A stretch of DNA of 59,823 nt. It comes from an uncultured Myxococcales bacterium. Its GTDB lineage: Bacteria > Myxococcota_A > UBA9042. The notes beneath the pieces are model-generated. The model was not told the origin of the DNA. It made no database searches and worked only from the letters and a program-made list of their open reading frames with translations. Below are positions 10,223-19,700 of this stretch, one piece after another. The stretch is taken from assembly GCA_903896545.1 (NCBI GenBank), contig CAITYF010000191.1, forward strand, positions 1-59,823, in the 5' to 3' direction. Position numbers and translations under genes: made by a program. Positions within the stretch are counted from its first letter, which is position 1. Every line of letters starts with the position of its first letter.

Positions 10223-11802
10223 TCCAGCACGCCGTGGCAGAACCAGCCGCCGCGGGCGGGCTCGTGGAAGACCCAGAGCACGGTGCCGCGGTCGGTGGTG
10301 GCGTAGCCGTAGTCGCGGCAGCGGTCGGTTTGGCTGAGCGAGCGCCACCAGCCGCCAGCGAGTCTGTATGGACCGTCAAAATGCACGACGGTTTCCTGAC
10401 GAAACGGTGCCAAGCGCCACGGCCGATCCCCCTCTGGCTTGGGCGGCAAACGCACGGGCTGACTCAAGAGGCGCCGCACGACGTGTAAACGCGGCTGCTG
10501 CGGCAGGCGCACGACGTTATCGGGATCGGCCGGTTTGCGGACCGTCTGAATCTGCAGCTTCTTCAGCGGCTGCCAGGCAAACTGTCCTTCGGGCAACCAC
10601 GCCGATCGCACCGTCGCCGCGACCACCGCGTCGTCGCCAAAAAGCGCGCGCAGCCGTGCGAGTGCCAAGGCCGCTGCGTGCGGATCGCGCTGACCTTGCA
10701 GTTTCCACAGCGCCAACTGCTCTGCCGTTGCCGCCACCCCGTGCAATTCCAGCCGCAGCGTTTTGACCGCGGCTGCAAGCGGCGTGCGATCCAGGGCCAG
10801 CCGCACCAGATCGAGCAGCTGCAGTTCCTGCAGCGTCGGCTCAGCGGGCTGGAGGAGGAGTGGTTGCGCCACGGACGACTGCACATCGAGCACCAACAGC
10901 ACCTCCAGCTTGGCCACGGCCTGACGACGTGCCACGAGCAGCGGGATCAGTTGCGCCAGCAGCGCCTTGGCGGCAAAAAGCAGGCGCTCCGCGTTGTTGT
11001 CCGGCGGCTCAAAATCGCGGGATGCGACGGGTTCCGGCATCGGCAGTTCGGGGGCCAGCGGCATCGGCACGTCGTGCGCGAGGCGTCGCCGCAGCATCGC
11101 CACTTGCAGACCCATGCGCTCGCGCAGCGCGGTTTCAGGCAGTTGCGCCAGCTCGCCCAGCGTTTCGATGCCCAGCCGCTCCAGCTCGTCGCGCAATTTC
11201 GGCGCGATGCCCCAGGTCGCGCCCAGACTCGCCAGGTGGACGCGCGCCGCGGTCTGCGCTTCTTGTTCGGGCGTGGCAAAGAAACGCACACCGCGAAAGT
11301 GCCGGGCGATCGCGTACGTTGCCAGGCGATCAAATCCCAGCACCACCGCGGCATGCCAGCCAGCATCGAGCAGCTTCTGGCGGATCGCCGCGCTCCAGCG
11401 CGTCTGCACGTCGGGCAGCGGCAGGTCCGGGTAGAAGCGCGCGAGCCCTGTCGCGTCCAGCCAGAACACGCCGGGCTCCTGACGCGCGGGCTCGACAAGC
11501 GGCGTGAACGTCCGCAGCACTTCCGCGATCGCCGTAATCGCGGCTTGTTGCTCGGCGTCCGGCACCAGCCCCGCGCGCAATTGTGCACACAGACTCAGCG
11601 CGTGGCCGTAACGCGCGCCCGTCCGCACGCCCGCTTGGCGCGCCGCGCGGTTGGTCCAGAGCACCAGCCCTTGCGGGTGCAGTTCGTTCACGATCACCGC
11701 CGGCAACGTCGCCAGTTCCGGTTCACGTCGCACCAGACACTGCAGCGGCAGGGCAGGCACGTCCACGCATGCGAGGCGCTTGTCCTCAGAGCTGGAAGCC
11801 AT
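10219..11802 (-). CDS. imuB: ImuB, Y-family polymerase-like mutasome subunit
   Basis: 527 residues with the Y-family fold of ImuB, the clamp-binding hub of the mutasome. The N terminus [12 protein letters not shown] aligns with the DinB DMDAFFAS strand. The position of the second catalytic acidic pair reads FWLDATGL instead of SxDE, as expected for polymerase-inactive ImuB. A helix-hairpin-helix region follows ([24 protein letters not shown]). The C terminus has the [11 protein letters not shown]...WFCHG block seen at ImuB ends. It overlaps imuA by 17 bases and dnaE2 by four, indicating one polycistronic message. Confidence 0.93.
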   Translation of the reverse strand: MASSSEDKRLACVDVPALPLQCLVRREPELATLPAVIVNELHPQGLVLWTNRAARQAGVRTGARYGHALSLCAQLRAGLVPDAEQQAAITAIAEVLRTFTPLVEPARQEPGVFWLDATGLARFYPDLPLPDVQTRWSAAIRQKLLDAGWHAAVVLGFDRLATYAIARHFRGVRFFATPEQEAQTAARVHLASLGATWGIAPKLRDELERLGIETLGELAQLPETALRERMGLQVAMLRRRLAHDVPMPLAPELPMPEPVASRDFEPPDNNAERLLFAAKALLAQLIPLLVARRQAVAKLEVLLVLDVQSSVAQPLLLQPAEPTLQELQLLDLVRLALDRTPLAAAVKTLRLELHGVAATAEQLALWKLQGQRDPHAAALALARLRALFGDDAVVAATVRSAWLPEGQFAWQPLKKLQIQTVRKPADPDNVVRLPQQPRLHVVRRLLSQPVRLPPKPEGDRPWRLAPFRQETVVHFDGPYRLAGGWWRSLSQTDRCRDYGYATTDRGTVLWVFHEPARGGWFCHGVLE

Positions 11803-12463
11803 CGGGACCTCCGCTCACTTCCGCGCGCAGTGTCGCCGGACCCAGCCGCTTGTCTTTTTTCACGTCCAACTGCAACCGCCGCGGATCCTGACGATCGCGC
11901 GCCACGGTCAGCCGCAGGGAAACGAGCGAAGTCTGCAGAAAACCTTGGTTTTCCTGCTGAGGTGGCTCCGGCGTCAAAAACACCAGCGCCGCCGCGTGTT
12001 TTTGGCACAGGCCCAAGAGGCGCCCCAGCGCGTTATCCAGCGACCGCGAAGCGTCCAGCGCACGTTGCGTTGCTGCCGTCGCGTCGATCGCACACAGGCC
12101 AAAAGCGCCCGATCGCAGCAGCACGTCCGCAGCGCGCAGCTGCGCCTGAAAATCCGCCAATCGCAGCATCGGCAGGCGATCCAGCGCCACACCGGCGCGC
12201 GCCAGATCCGGTGGAAATGGCGTGCTTTCATAGGTTTGCAGCCATACCGCGACGTCGCCAGCGGCTTGAACCTGCGTCGTCACCTGCGCCAGCCACGCCA
12301 GCCACATCGACCGCGCGCCGCCGACCACTTCCACCAAGCGCCCGACCAGATCCGGCCAGTCCAACCGCTGCTGCCCCGGTCGCCGTGCGCGATCGAGATC
12401 CGCCAACGTCTGGAATTGCTGGAGCGTTTGCGCGGCGGTCAGGTTGTGGGGCAGCGGTTTCAT
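11786..12463 (-). CDS. imuA: ImuA, RecA-like SOS mutasome accessory protein
   Basis: 225 residues, first gene of the cassette. The RecA-like core has a degenerate P-loop region (VEVVGGARSMWLAWLAQ, no GxxxxGKS), a strand GLCAIDA and a basic block KKDKRLGP near the end, like the short ImuA/SulA-like partners of ImuB. ATG 12463 is preceded directly by an in-frame GTG at 12466. With the -10 box only seven bases upstream there is no room for a ribosome-binding site, so the transcript is predicted leaderless. Family call rests on context plus the RecA-like features. Confidence 0.85.
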   Translation of the reverse strand: MKPLPHNLTAAQTLQQFQTLADLDRARRPGQQRLDWPDLVGRLVEVVGGARSMWLAWLAQVTTQVQAAGDVAVWLQTYESTPFPPDLARAGVALDRLPMLRLADFQAQLRAADVLLRSGAFGLCAIDATAATQRALDASRSLDNALGRLLGLCQKHAAALVFLTPEPPQQENQGFLQTSLVSLRLTVARDRQDPRRLQLDVKKDKRLGPATLRAEVSGGPDGFQL

Positions 12464-12470
12464 CACCGCC

Positions 12471-12498
12471 AGTATACTGAACAGGTGTTCAGTGTCTA
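12471..12498 (-). promoter_or_regulatory. SOS promoter of imuA-imuB-dnaE2 with embedded LexA operator
   Basis: On the minus strand a -35 element TAGACA (12493-12498) and a -10 element TATACT (12471-12476) are separated by 16 bases. That spacer is almost entirely the palindrome ACTGAACAGGTGTTCAGT read on the plus strand at 12476-12493, a perfect 8+2+8 inverted repeat with core GAAC-N4-GTTC. From memory, the Myxococcus-type LexA box is CTRHAMRYBYGTTCAGS; this site matches 15 of 17 positions. LexA bound here would exclude RNA polymerase. Confidence 0.85.
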
Positions 12499-12530
12499 CG
12501 GGGATCTGACGGGGAGGCGGGGGCTTCTTT

Positions 12531-12705
12531 GGGGCGAATCCGGCCGAAGCGGCCGGACCGCGCTCTATCCGTCGCGGACCGGCTGACGCCGGCGCCAGCG
12601 CGAAAGGGACTCGACGCGGAGCGCCAAGACCCGCATCGGGGCTTGGTTCTGGACGTCCGACGTCCAGAATCGGTGGCCCGGTCCCCGCTTGCGGGGATTC
12701 GCCCC
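12531..12705. repeat. MITE-like palindromic element with 11-bp terminal inverted repeats
   Basis: The 175-bp intergenic element starts GGGGCGAATCC (12531-12541) and ends GGATTCGCCCC (12695-12705), a perfect inverted repeat. Inside each end is a small hairpin (GGCCG-AAG-CGGCC; CCCCGC-TT-GCGGGG) and then GGACC/GGTCC, so the termini pair over about 26-29 bases. A central hairpin, TTCTGGACGT-CCG-ACGTCCAGAA, lies at 12647-12669. It has no ORF of its own. The left 64 bases recur in inverted orientation at 53262-53325. Confidence 0.7.
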
Positions 12706-12729
12706 GATCAAAATATCCCTATCCGACCC

Positions 12730-13476
12730 TCAAAACTGAATCCCCCCGTCCACGTCGATCGTCCGGCCGTTGAAATAGTCGCATTCCAGGCAGAACTTCA
12801 CCGCCAGCCACAGGTCTTCAGGTTGACCCACGCGGCCGACCGGAATCATTGCGGTGAACGCTTCCAGGGCTTTTTGGTTCATGCCCGCGGTCATCGGCGT
12901 CGCCACCATGCCCGGCGCGACGCAGCAGACACGCACACCAAACGGCGCGAATTCCCGGCTCCACGTCACGGTGTTCGCGGAGATCGCGGCTTTGCTCGCC
13001 ACGTAGTTGGACTGCCCGCGGTTGCCGTGCCGCGCGATCGAGCTCATGTTCACGATGACGCCCGGCTTTTGCTGGGTCTCCGCCATCGTCGCCACGACTT
13101 CGCGCACCATCCACATGGCGCCGGTCAGGTTGATGCCCAAAAGTGCGTTCCACTTGGCGGTGGAGAAGCGCTGCACCTCGCCGGTCGCGCGATCCTGCTT
13201 GACCAACAGACCGTCGGCGATGATGCCCGCGTTGTTCACCAGCCCGTTCAGGCCGCCCATTTGCGCGTTGGCCCACTGCACAAAAGCCACGACATCGGCC
13301 TCTACGCTTACGTCCAGCCGACGCCGGTGCACGCTGGCGGGCAAGTGGCTGAGCGCGACTTCATCGACGTCGCCCGCGCACACCTGCGCGCCTGCTTCTG
13401 CAAGTCGCGTGGCAAAATGCGCGCCCATTCCTTTGGCCGCGCCCGTGACGATGATTTTCAGATCAGAGAGTTGCAT
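12730..13476 (-). CDS. Short-chain dehydrogenase/reductase (FabG-like)
   Basis: 248 residues with the complete classical SDR signature: nucleotide motif TGAAKGMG at residues 11-18, NNAG at 81-84, catalytic Ser145/146, Tyr158 and Lys162 in YVASK, and the PGMVATPM loop. D36 at the end of beta-2 (AGDVDE) suggests a preference for NAD(H). It resembles 3-oxoacyl-ACP or 3-hydroxyacyl-CoA dehydrogenases, but the substrate cannot be read from sequence. It is divergent from the carbonic anhydrase gene across a 150-bp spacer in which I saw no clear promoter boxes. Cytosolic, no signal peptide. Confidence 0.9.
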   Translation of the reverse strand: MQLSDLKIIVTGAAKGMGAHFATRLAEAGAQVCAGDVDEVALSHLPASVHRRRLDVSVEADVVAFVQWANAQMGGLNGLVNNAGIIADGLLVKQDRATGEVQRFSTAKWNALLGINLTGAMWMVREVVATMAETQQKPGVIVNMSSIARHGNRGQSNYVASKAAISANTVTWSREFAPFGVRVCCVAPGMVATPMTAGMNQKALEAFTAMIPVGRVGQPEDLWLAVKFCLECDYFNGRTIDVDGGIQF

Positions 13477-13626
13477 GACGATTTTCCCACCGGCCAGCAG
13501 ATGGCCGTGCGTAGGCTAACAACAATTCGCCGTCGCCGCAGGAGCGTCCGCGCAAATTGCGCCTGTGCTTGCCACGCTTTTGCGGCCCGCGTTGACGTCG
13601 CCGGTGACACGCGAAAGACTGCGGGC

Positions 13627-14301
13627 ATGGCCCCATTACCCCAAAGTCCAGCGCAAACCCGCGAGCTCGCGCAACTGCTGCGCAACAACCGCGCGTGGTC
13701 CGACGCGATCGTCGCCCGCGATCCGCAGTTCTTTACGCGCCTCGTCGCGCAGCAAGCGCCTGAATTCCTGTGGATCGGCTGCTCGGATAGCCGCGTACCT
13801 GCCAACGAGATCGTGGGGCTTTTGCCTGGCGAGCTTTTTGTCCACCGCAACATTGCCAACGTGGTCGTGCACACGGATCTGAACGCACTGTCCGTGCTGC
13901 AATTTGCCGTCGATCTGCTGGGCGTCAAACACGTGATCGTCTGCGGTCACTATGGCTGTTCGGGTGTTCACGCTGCGCTGACCCGGCGTCGCGTCGGGAT
14001 CGCAGACAACTGGCTGCGCCACGTCCAGGACGTTGCGACCAAGCACAGCGCGCACCTGAGCCCAGCGCTGCCAGAGTCCACGCTGCACGCGCGCTTGTGC
14101 GAGCTGAACGTGCTGGAACAAGTCAGCAATGTCTGCCAAACGACGATCGTGCAGGACGCCTGGGATCGCGGTCAGGAGCTCACCGTGCACGGCTGGATCT
14201 ACGGGCTGGAGCACGGCCTCATCGCGGATCTCGGCGTGACGGTTCAGAGCAACGCCGATTTGGCGGGACAGTTCGAGCGGAGTCTGACGCGGTACGATTA
14301 G
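13627..14301 (+). CDS. can: Beta-class carbonic anhydrase
   Basis: 224 residues from ATG 13627; reversible hydration of CO2 to bicarbonate in the cytosol. Zinc ligands and the active-site dyad are visible: Cys52-x-Asp54-x-Arg56 in CSDSR, then His108 and Cys111 in HYGCSG. The PGELFVHRNIAN stretch and the C-terminal GWIYGLEHGLIADLGV are typical of plant-type beta enzymes such as E. coli Can. The frame is open far upstream (to about 12529), but that upstream part lacks family similarity and crosses the MITE-like repeat and the SDR gene. No strong Shine-Dalgarno is present. Confidence 0.94.
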   Translation: MAPLPQSPAQTRELAQLLRNNRAWSDAIVARDPQFFTRLVAQQAPEFLWIGCSDSRVPANEIVGLLPGELFVHRNIANVVVHTDLNALSVLQFAVDLLGVKHVIVCGHYGCSGVHAALTRRRVGIADNWLRHVQDVATKHSAHLSPALPESTLHARLCELNVLEQVSNVCQTTIVQDAWDRGQELTVHGWIYGLEHGLIADLGVTVQSNADLAGQFERSLTRYD

Positions 14302-14344
14302 CGCTTGACGAGCGAAAACCGCGTGCCGAGAGGCAAAATGGCAA

Positions 14345-14364
14345 GTCTAAGAAAATTCTTAGAC
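14345..14364. promoter_or_regulatory. 20-bp perfect palindrome upstream of the metal-efflux operon
   Basis: GTCTAAGAAAATTCTTAGAC is a perfect 9+2+9 inverted repeat, strongly AT-rich against its GC-rich surroundings. It lies 46 bases before the proposed first start of the efflux operon. The operon encodes its own OmpR-type regulator, so a binding site for that regulator is the simplest reading. No T-tract follows, which argues against a terminator. Confidence 0.6.
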
Positions 14365-14409
14365 CTCTCACAAGACCGCGACGCGCAACTGTGGCAGTCT
14401 TTGCAGGCT

Positions 14410-15654
14410 ATGCGGACTGCCTTGCCTGCCATCCTAGTCGTCCTTCTGCTCTCATCGACCGCGTACGCGCTGGACTTTGACGCGGCAATTGGTCTGACTC
14501 CCAACCTGCCACAGTTTCAGGCAGCGCAAAAAGCCCTGCAAAAACGTGTGGAACTGGACCGTTTGCTGCCGACGGCATCGGGCAATCCGGAAATCGCCTT
14601 GAGTCCGGGCGTAGGCTTTGGACCGAGCGGTACGGGGCCGGCGCTGGAACTGATGCTGGCGCAGTCGTGGAATCTGGGCGGGCTGAGCCGTACGCGGGAA
14701 GAAGCGGCCAAGGCGGAACGCATCGCGCTGACGGCGGATATGCGCGCGCGCCAGTTGCGCCTGAAACTGGATGCCGCCCACGGGTGGTTGCTGCTGGCGG
14801 AGGCACAAAAACTGCTGCAGGCGTCGCAAGCCGAGCAGGCGCTGGCGGGTGAACTGCAACAGATCACGCAAAAAGCGGCACAGCGCGGGGCGTTGACGGC
14901 GGCGGATGCAGCGGAAGCGCGGGCGTTTACCGGTGAGGCGGAACTACGCGCGGTGTTCTACGAAGGCGAGGTGCACGATCGCGCGGCTGAATTGGCTCGC
15001 CAATGTGCGCTGCCGACGACGCCGCTGCCGGAAGCGACGGGCAAGACGCCGGTTGTGACGCTGCCGGAAGCTGCGGTGTGGCTGCAGTTGGTGACGCGGG
15101 CGGCGGACTTGCCCGATGCGCGGACGCGGCAACTTCAAGCGGACGCAGAACGGTCGCGGGCGGCAGAAGCGCGATCGCAGCACGCATCGACGCTGCAAGT
15201 TGGCGGACTCTTTCAACGCGACGCGCTGGGTGACATGCAGGCGCTGGCGACGGTCGGGATTCGCTGGGCGGCGTTTGATCACGGCCAGCGGGCGGCGGCA
15301 GTAGCGGCCGAGCAAGTGGTGCGGGCGGAAGGCGAGGCGGCGCAGGCGAGCCACGACGGCGCGCACCTGCTGGCGATGGCGTGGCATGAAGTGGAGCACA
15401 GTCGGGAACGGGAAGCCGTGTTGCGCCAGAAGATCCTGCCCGCCGTGGAAGACTTGGTGCGGTTGCGCGAGCAGGCGTTCGCCCGCGGTGCGGCGACAGT
15501 TTTTGAGGTGTTGCGCGCGCGCCGCGATCGAAGTGAGGCGTTCAGGCGTCTGACGGAAGCTGAAACGGAGCGCGTGTGGGCGGAAATGAAGGCCTGGCTC
15601 CTCCACGAAGCGATGAACGAACGCGCCGAATCACCGGGCGGAGGACAGCCGTGA
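14410..15654 (+). CDS. TolC-family outer-membrane channel of an RND efflux system (CusC/CzcC-like)
   Basis: 414 residues from ATG 14410, chosen because it starts a clean signal peptide (MRTALPAILVVLLLSSTAYA) and has GCAGG just upstream; in-frame starts at 14305 (TTG) and 14338 (ATG) would bury the signal. The mature protein is Ala/Glu/Arg-rich and helical, with the two internally similar halves of outer-membrane efflux proteins (ARQLRLKLDAAHGWLLLAEAQK in the first, a matching helix in the second). As first gene of a five-gene operon it would form the outer-membrane exit duct. Its stop overlaps the GTG of the adaptor gene by three bases. Confidence 0.85.
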   Translation: MRTALPAILVVLLLSSTAYALDFDAAIGLTPNLPQFQAAQKALQKRVELDRLLPTASGNPEIALSPGVGFGPSGTGPALELMLAQSWNLGGLSRTREEAAKAERIALTADMRARQLRLKLDAAHGWLLLAEAQKLLQASQAEQALAGELQQITQKAAQRGALTAADAAEARAFTGEAELRAVFYEGEVHDRAAELARQCALPTTPLPEATGKTPVVTLPEAAVWLQLVTRAADLPDARTRQLQADAERSRAAEARSQHASTLQVGGLFQRDALGDMQALATVGIRWAAFDHGQRAAAVAAEQVVRAEGEAAQASHDGAHLLAMAWHEVEHSREREAVLRQKILPAVEDLVRLREQAFARGAATVFEVLRARRDRSEAFRRLTEAETERVWAEMKAWLLHEAMNERAESPGGGQP

Positions 15655-16757
15655 GACACCTGGAGCGACTTGCAAAGACCCAGACTGCGCGCGTCGGTGC
15701 TGCGTTGCTTGTGGTTGCGCTGACCGGGTGCGGCCAAGCGCCGCCGCCAGCTGTTGCGCCGCCGTCAGAAGCCAACGCCGCATCGAGCGTGGAAACGCGC
15801 TGGTTGACCGTCACACCGGCCACGGATCAGGCCATTTTGGAGGCGACCGCCTGGACCGTTGCGGCGCCGGGCGGCGTCGCGCTGCTGACAACGACGATTC
15901 GCGGACGGATCGAGCGCGTATTGGTTCGGCCCGGTGACCGCGTCCACGAGGGCGACGCGCTTGTGGTGCTGCGTGCGCCGGAGTTGGTTTCAGCCGTTGC
16001 CGCGCGCGCTTCCGCGCAAAAGCGCATCACGGCGTACGAGAAACACGTCAAGGAACTCGCGTCGCTGCGCAAGGACGGGCTGCTGCGGAGCGCGGAGCTG
16101 TTTCAGGTGGAAGCGCAATTGGCCGACATCCAAGCGGAGAAGTCGGCAGCTGAGGCGATTTTGCGCGGTGCAGGCCTGGATGATCGCGCCGCAACCGAAG
16201 TGCAAACGACCGGCCTGTGGACCCTGCACGCGCCCATCGACGGCGTGGTGCGCGCCCTGACGGCCGAGATGGGCGGACTCGCTGAGCCGGGCGCGCCGCC
16301 GCTGGTGCAGTTGGTGGGCGATCGTGCCGCGCGGGTCGAAGCCCACTTGCACCAGGCGCTGCCAGCGGGCGTCCGCGTGCGCTTTGAGCCGACGCAAGGG
16401 CCGGCGATCGACCTCCAGGACGCAGCCACCGCGACCGCGATCGACCCGCAAGACGGCAGCCTCGTGCGCTGGTTCGAGCCGACAAGTCCGGTTGATCTGC
16501 CGACCAACCTGCGCGGGCGGCTCGTTGTTGCTGCGCTGCCTGACGGCGCGTTCCAAGTGCCGGCGCGTGCGCTGATGCAGCGTCCAGATGGTGCCTCAGT
16601 CGTGCTGAAGCAGGGAAATTCAGCGGTGTTTCGGCATGTGGAAGTACTCGCGGGGTCGGGTACGTCGGCAATTGTGCGCGGTTTGCAGAAGGCCGACGTG
16701 ATCGCCGCCGAGGCGGATCGGTCGCCCTTGGCGCGGCCGCCGGAAGCAGGCGAGTAG
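15651..16757 (+). CDS. Periplasmic adaptor (membrane-fusion) lipoprotein of RND efflux, CusB/CzcB-like
   Basis: 368 residues from GTG 15651, with GGAGG six bases upstream. The signal peptide ends in lipobox LTGC. A biotinyl-lipoyl half-motif (RIERVLVRPGDRVHEGDALVVL), an alpha-hairpin (about residues 115-175) and a second lipoyl half (GLWTLHAPIDGVVRAL) follow, then the beta-barrel and membrane-proximal region. It bridges the RND pump and the TolC-like duct. No Met- or His-rich N-terminal metal tail is present, so the metal cannot be inferred here. Overlaps the upstream gene and abuts the RND gene with no gap. Confidence 0.9.
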   Translation: MRHLERLAKTQTARVGAALLVVALTGCGQAPPPAVAPPSEANAASSVETRWLTVTPATDQAILEATAWTVAAPGGVALLTTTIRGRIERVLVRPGDRVHEGDALVVLRAPELVSAVAARASAQKRITAYEKHVKELASLRKDGLLRSAELFQVEAQLADIQAEKSAAEAILRGAGLDDRAATEVQTTGLWTLHAPIDGVVRALTAEMGGLAEPGAPPLVQLVGDRAARVEAHLHQALPAGVRVRFEPTQGPAIDLQDAATATAIDPQDGSLVRWFEPTSPVDLPTNLRGRLVVAALPDGAFQVPARALMQRPDGASVVLKQGNSAVFRHVEVLAGSGTSAIVRGLQKADVIAAEADRSPLARPPEAGE

Positions 16758-19700
16758 ATGATCGAGGCGATTACACGCTGGTCCCTGCATCACCGCAGCT
16801 TCGTGCTGCTGCTGACAGCCATGGCTGTGGGTCTCGCTGGCTTTTTTGGCTCGCGGCTGCGGCTGGATGCGATGCCTGACGTCACGGCCAACCAAGTGCT
16901 GGTGCTTACGCGTGCACCGGGGCTGGTGCCTGAAGAAGTCGAGCGCCTCGTCACGCGGCCGATCGAAACGGCGCTGGGCGGCGTGCCGGGAATGGTCGCG
17001 CAGCGCAGCTTGTCGCGTTATGGCCTGTCGTCCGTGACGGCGGTATTTGCCGACGACGTGGACGGCTACCGCGCGCGGCAGGTGATTCAAGAGCGGCTCA
17101 ACCTTGTCTCCGCAGACCTGCCAGTCGGTGTTGAGCCGCCAGAACTCGGGCCGCTGACCGGTGGTCTAGGGGAGATTTACCATTTTGCCGTGCGATCGCC
17201 GGAGCGCACCAAGGCGGAACTGCTGGAGCTTGTGCAATTGCGCATCGCGCCGCTCCTGCGGCAAGTGCCCGGCGTTGTGGAAGTGAACTGGTGGGGCGGT
17301 GAACGGCGCAGTCTGGAAGTGTTGGCGCGTCCCGCCGATCTCGCGCGCCTGCACCTGACGATCGCAGACTTGATCGAGGCGCTGCACAAAGCGATCGGCG
17401 CAGCGCCAGGCGCGTCTGTGGCTGCCGGCGGTGGACAAGTCCTGCTGCGCGCGGTGTCGTGGCCCAATCGTCCGGAACAACTGGCGGCGGCGATCGTGCG
17501 TGCGCCGGCGGGTGCCGACCTGACGTCGGTGCGCGTCAGCGATGTGGCGGACGTCGTGGAGGGCGCACTGCCGCGCATCGGCTCCGCGACCGCAAACGGC
17601 AAAGGCGAGACCGTCTACGTGATGGTGCAGATGCTGCGCGACGCCAACGCGCTCGAAGTGACCCACGGCGTGCGCGCACAGATGCCCAAAGTGAAGGCGA
17701 TCCTGCCGCCCGATGTCCACCTCGATCTGATCTACGACCGCGCCGAGCTCGTGGGCAAGACGCTGCAGACCGTGGGCAAGAACCTGCTGGAAGGCGGACT
17801 GCTGGTCGTGGCGGTCCTGCTCCTGCTCTTGGGTAGCTTGCGCGCGGGCCTTCTCGTGGCGCTGTGCATTCCGCTCAGCATGATCGGCGCGGCGGCGGGC
17901 ATGGTCTGGGGCGATATCGCGGGCAACTTGATGAGCCTCGGCGCCATCGATTTTGGTCTGCTGGTCGATGGCGCTGTCGTGATGGTCGAAGGCCTCTTCC
18001 ACGTGCTGCAAACGCGCGATGACCCACGTCCGCTGCAAGAGCGCATGGAAGAAACCGCGGTAAGCGTCTCGCGCCCGGTGTTCTTCAGCGTGCTTGTGAT
18101 TCTGTTGGTGTACGTGCCGGTACTGTCCCTGCAAGGCGTGGACGGCAAGATGTTCCGGCCCATGGCGGCCACGGTCATTTTTGCTCTGGCTGGCGCGCTC
18201 GTCTTGTCGCTGACGTTCATTCCTGCGGCCGCGAGCCTGCTGCTACGCCCCAAGGACGTGCCCAAACGCGAGCCGATCGTGCTGCGGGTCGCTCACAAAC
18301 TGTACCTGCCGGTGCTGTACAAGGCGATCGCGCATCCGTTCGTCGTTTTTGCCAGCGCGGTGGTGCTGTTGGTTGTCGGCGTGCTGCTCGTGCTGCGTGC
18401 GGGTTCGTCGTTTGTGCCGCAATTGGATGAAGGTGACTTGGTGGTCCAGACAACGCGGTCGCCCGACGTGTCTTTGGAAACCGCCGTGGATGCGGCGACT
18501 CGGATGGAGAAGGCGCTGCTGGATCACGTGCCCGAAGTGCTGCAGGTCGTCTCACGCGTGGGCAGCCCGGAAGTGGCCACCGACATCATGGGACTGGAGC
18601 AGGCCGACGTCTTTGTGCGTCTCAAGCCCAAGGCGTCCTGGCGTCCAGGAATGGACCGCGATGCGCTCATCGTCGAGATGGAGCGCGTGCTGAAGCAGCA
18701 CGACCCAGGCAGTGAAGCGGCGTTTACCCAGCCGATCCAGATGCGCTTCAACGAGCTGTTGGGCGGATCAGTGACGGACGTGGACGTGAGCGTGTACGGC
18801 GACGATCTGGTCGTCCTGCGTGCAACCGCAGAGCGCGTCGCGGCAGCCATTCGTCAAGCCAAAGGCGCTGAAGACGTGCGTATCCTCGCGCCGCCCGCTG
18901 TCGCGACCGTGCAAGTGGTGCCCGATCCGCTGGGTGCAGCGCAACAGGGCTTCACAGCGGCAGACATCTTGGACGTGGTGCAAGCAGTGAAGACCGGCGT
19001 TCCAGTTGGTATGACGTACGATGGACCAGTGCGGATTCCGGTGCGCGTGCGGCTGGCGCAGATGCCGACCGCGTTTACCCTGAAGGACATGACGCTGCCC
19101 AACAGCGCGGGCGACCTGATCCCGCTCTCGCGCATCGCGCACGTCGACATGCGGGAAACGCCCGGTCTGGTGAGTCGCAACGCCGGTGAACGCCGCTTGG
19201 TCGTGGGCTTCAATGTGCGTGGCGCCGAGCTCGGTGAGGTGATGGTCGCGGCGCAGGCGTCGGTGGGCAAGGTCAAGCTGCCCGTGGGTCTGCGGCTGGA
19301 ATGGGGCGGTCAGTGGCGCACGTATCAGGACGCGCGTGCGCGCATGGCGATCGTCATTCCGATCGTCTTGCTCCTCATCATCGGCGTGCTCATCTTTACG
19401 TTTGGCCGCGTCGGTCCAGCGCTTCTGATCCTGCTGAACGTGCCGTTCGCTGGCGTGGGCGGCATGATGGCGCTCGCGCTCCGCGGTCTGCCGGTTTCGA
19501 TGTCCGCGGCGATCGGCTTCATCGCGCTGTCGGGCATCGCCGTGCTGAACGGCGTCGTCTTGATGGCGCAGCTCCTGAAGCTGCAAGAGAGCGGTCTGGA
19601 CGCGTTGACGGCGGCGCGCGAAGCCGCTTCGGGTCGGCTGCGTCCCGTGCTCATGACCGCGATGGTGGCGATGCTCGGCTTTGTGCCCATGATGCTGGCG

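Noticed and set aside
12529..13626. N-terminal extension of the carbonic anhydrase frame
   Set aside because: It crosses the MITE-like repeat and is antisense to an SDR gene with all catalytic residues; family length begins at ATG 13627.
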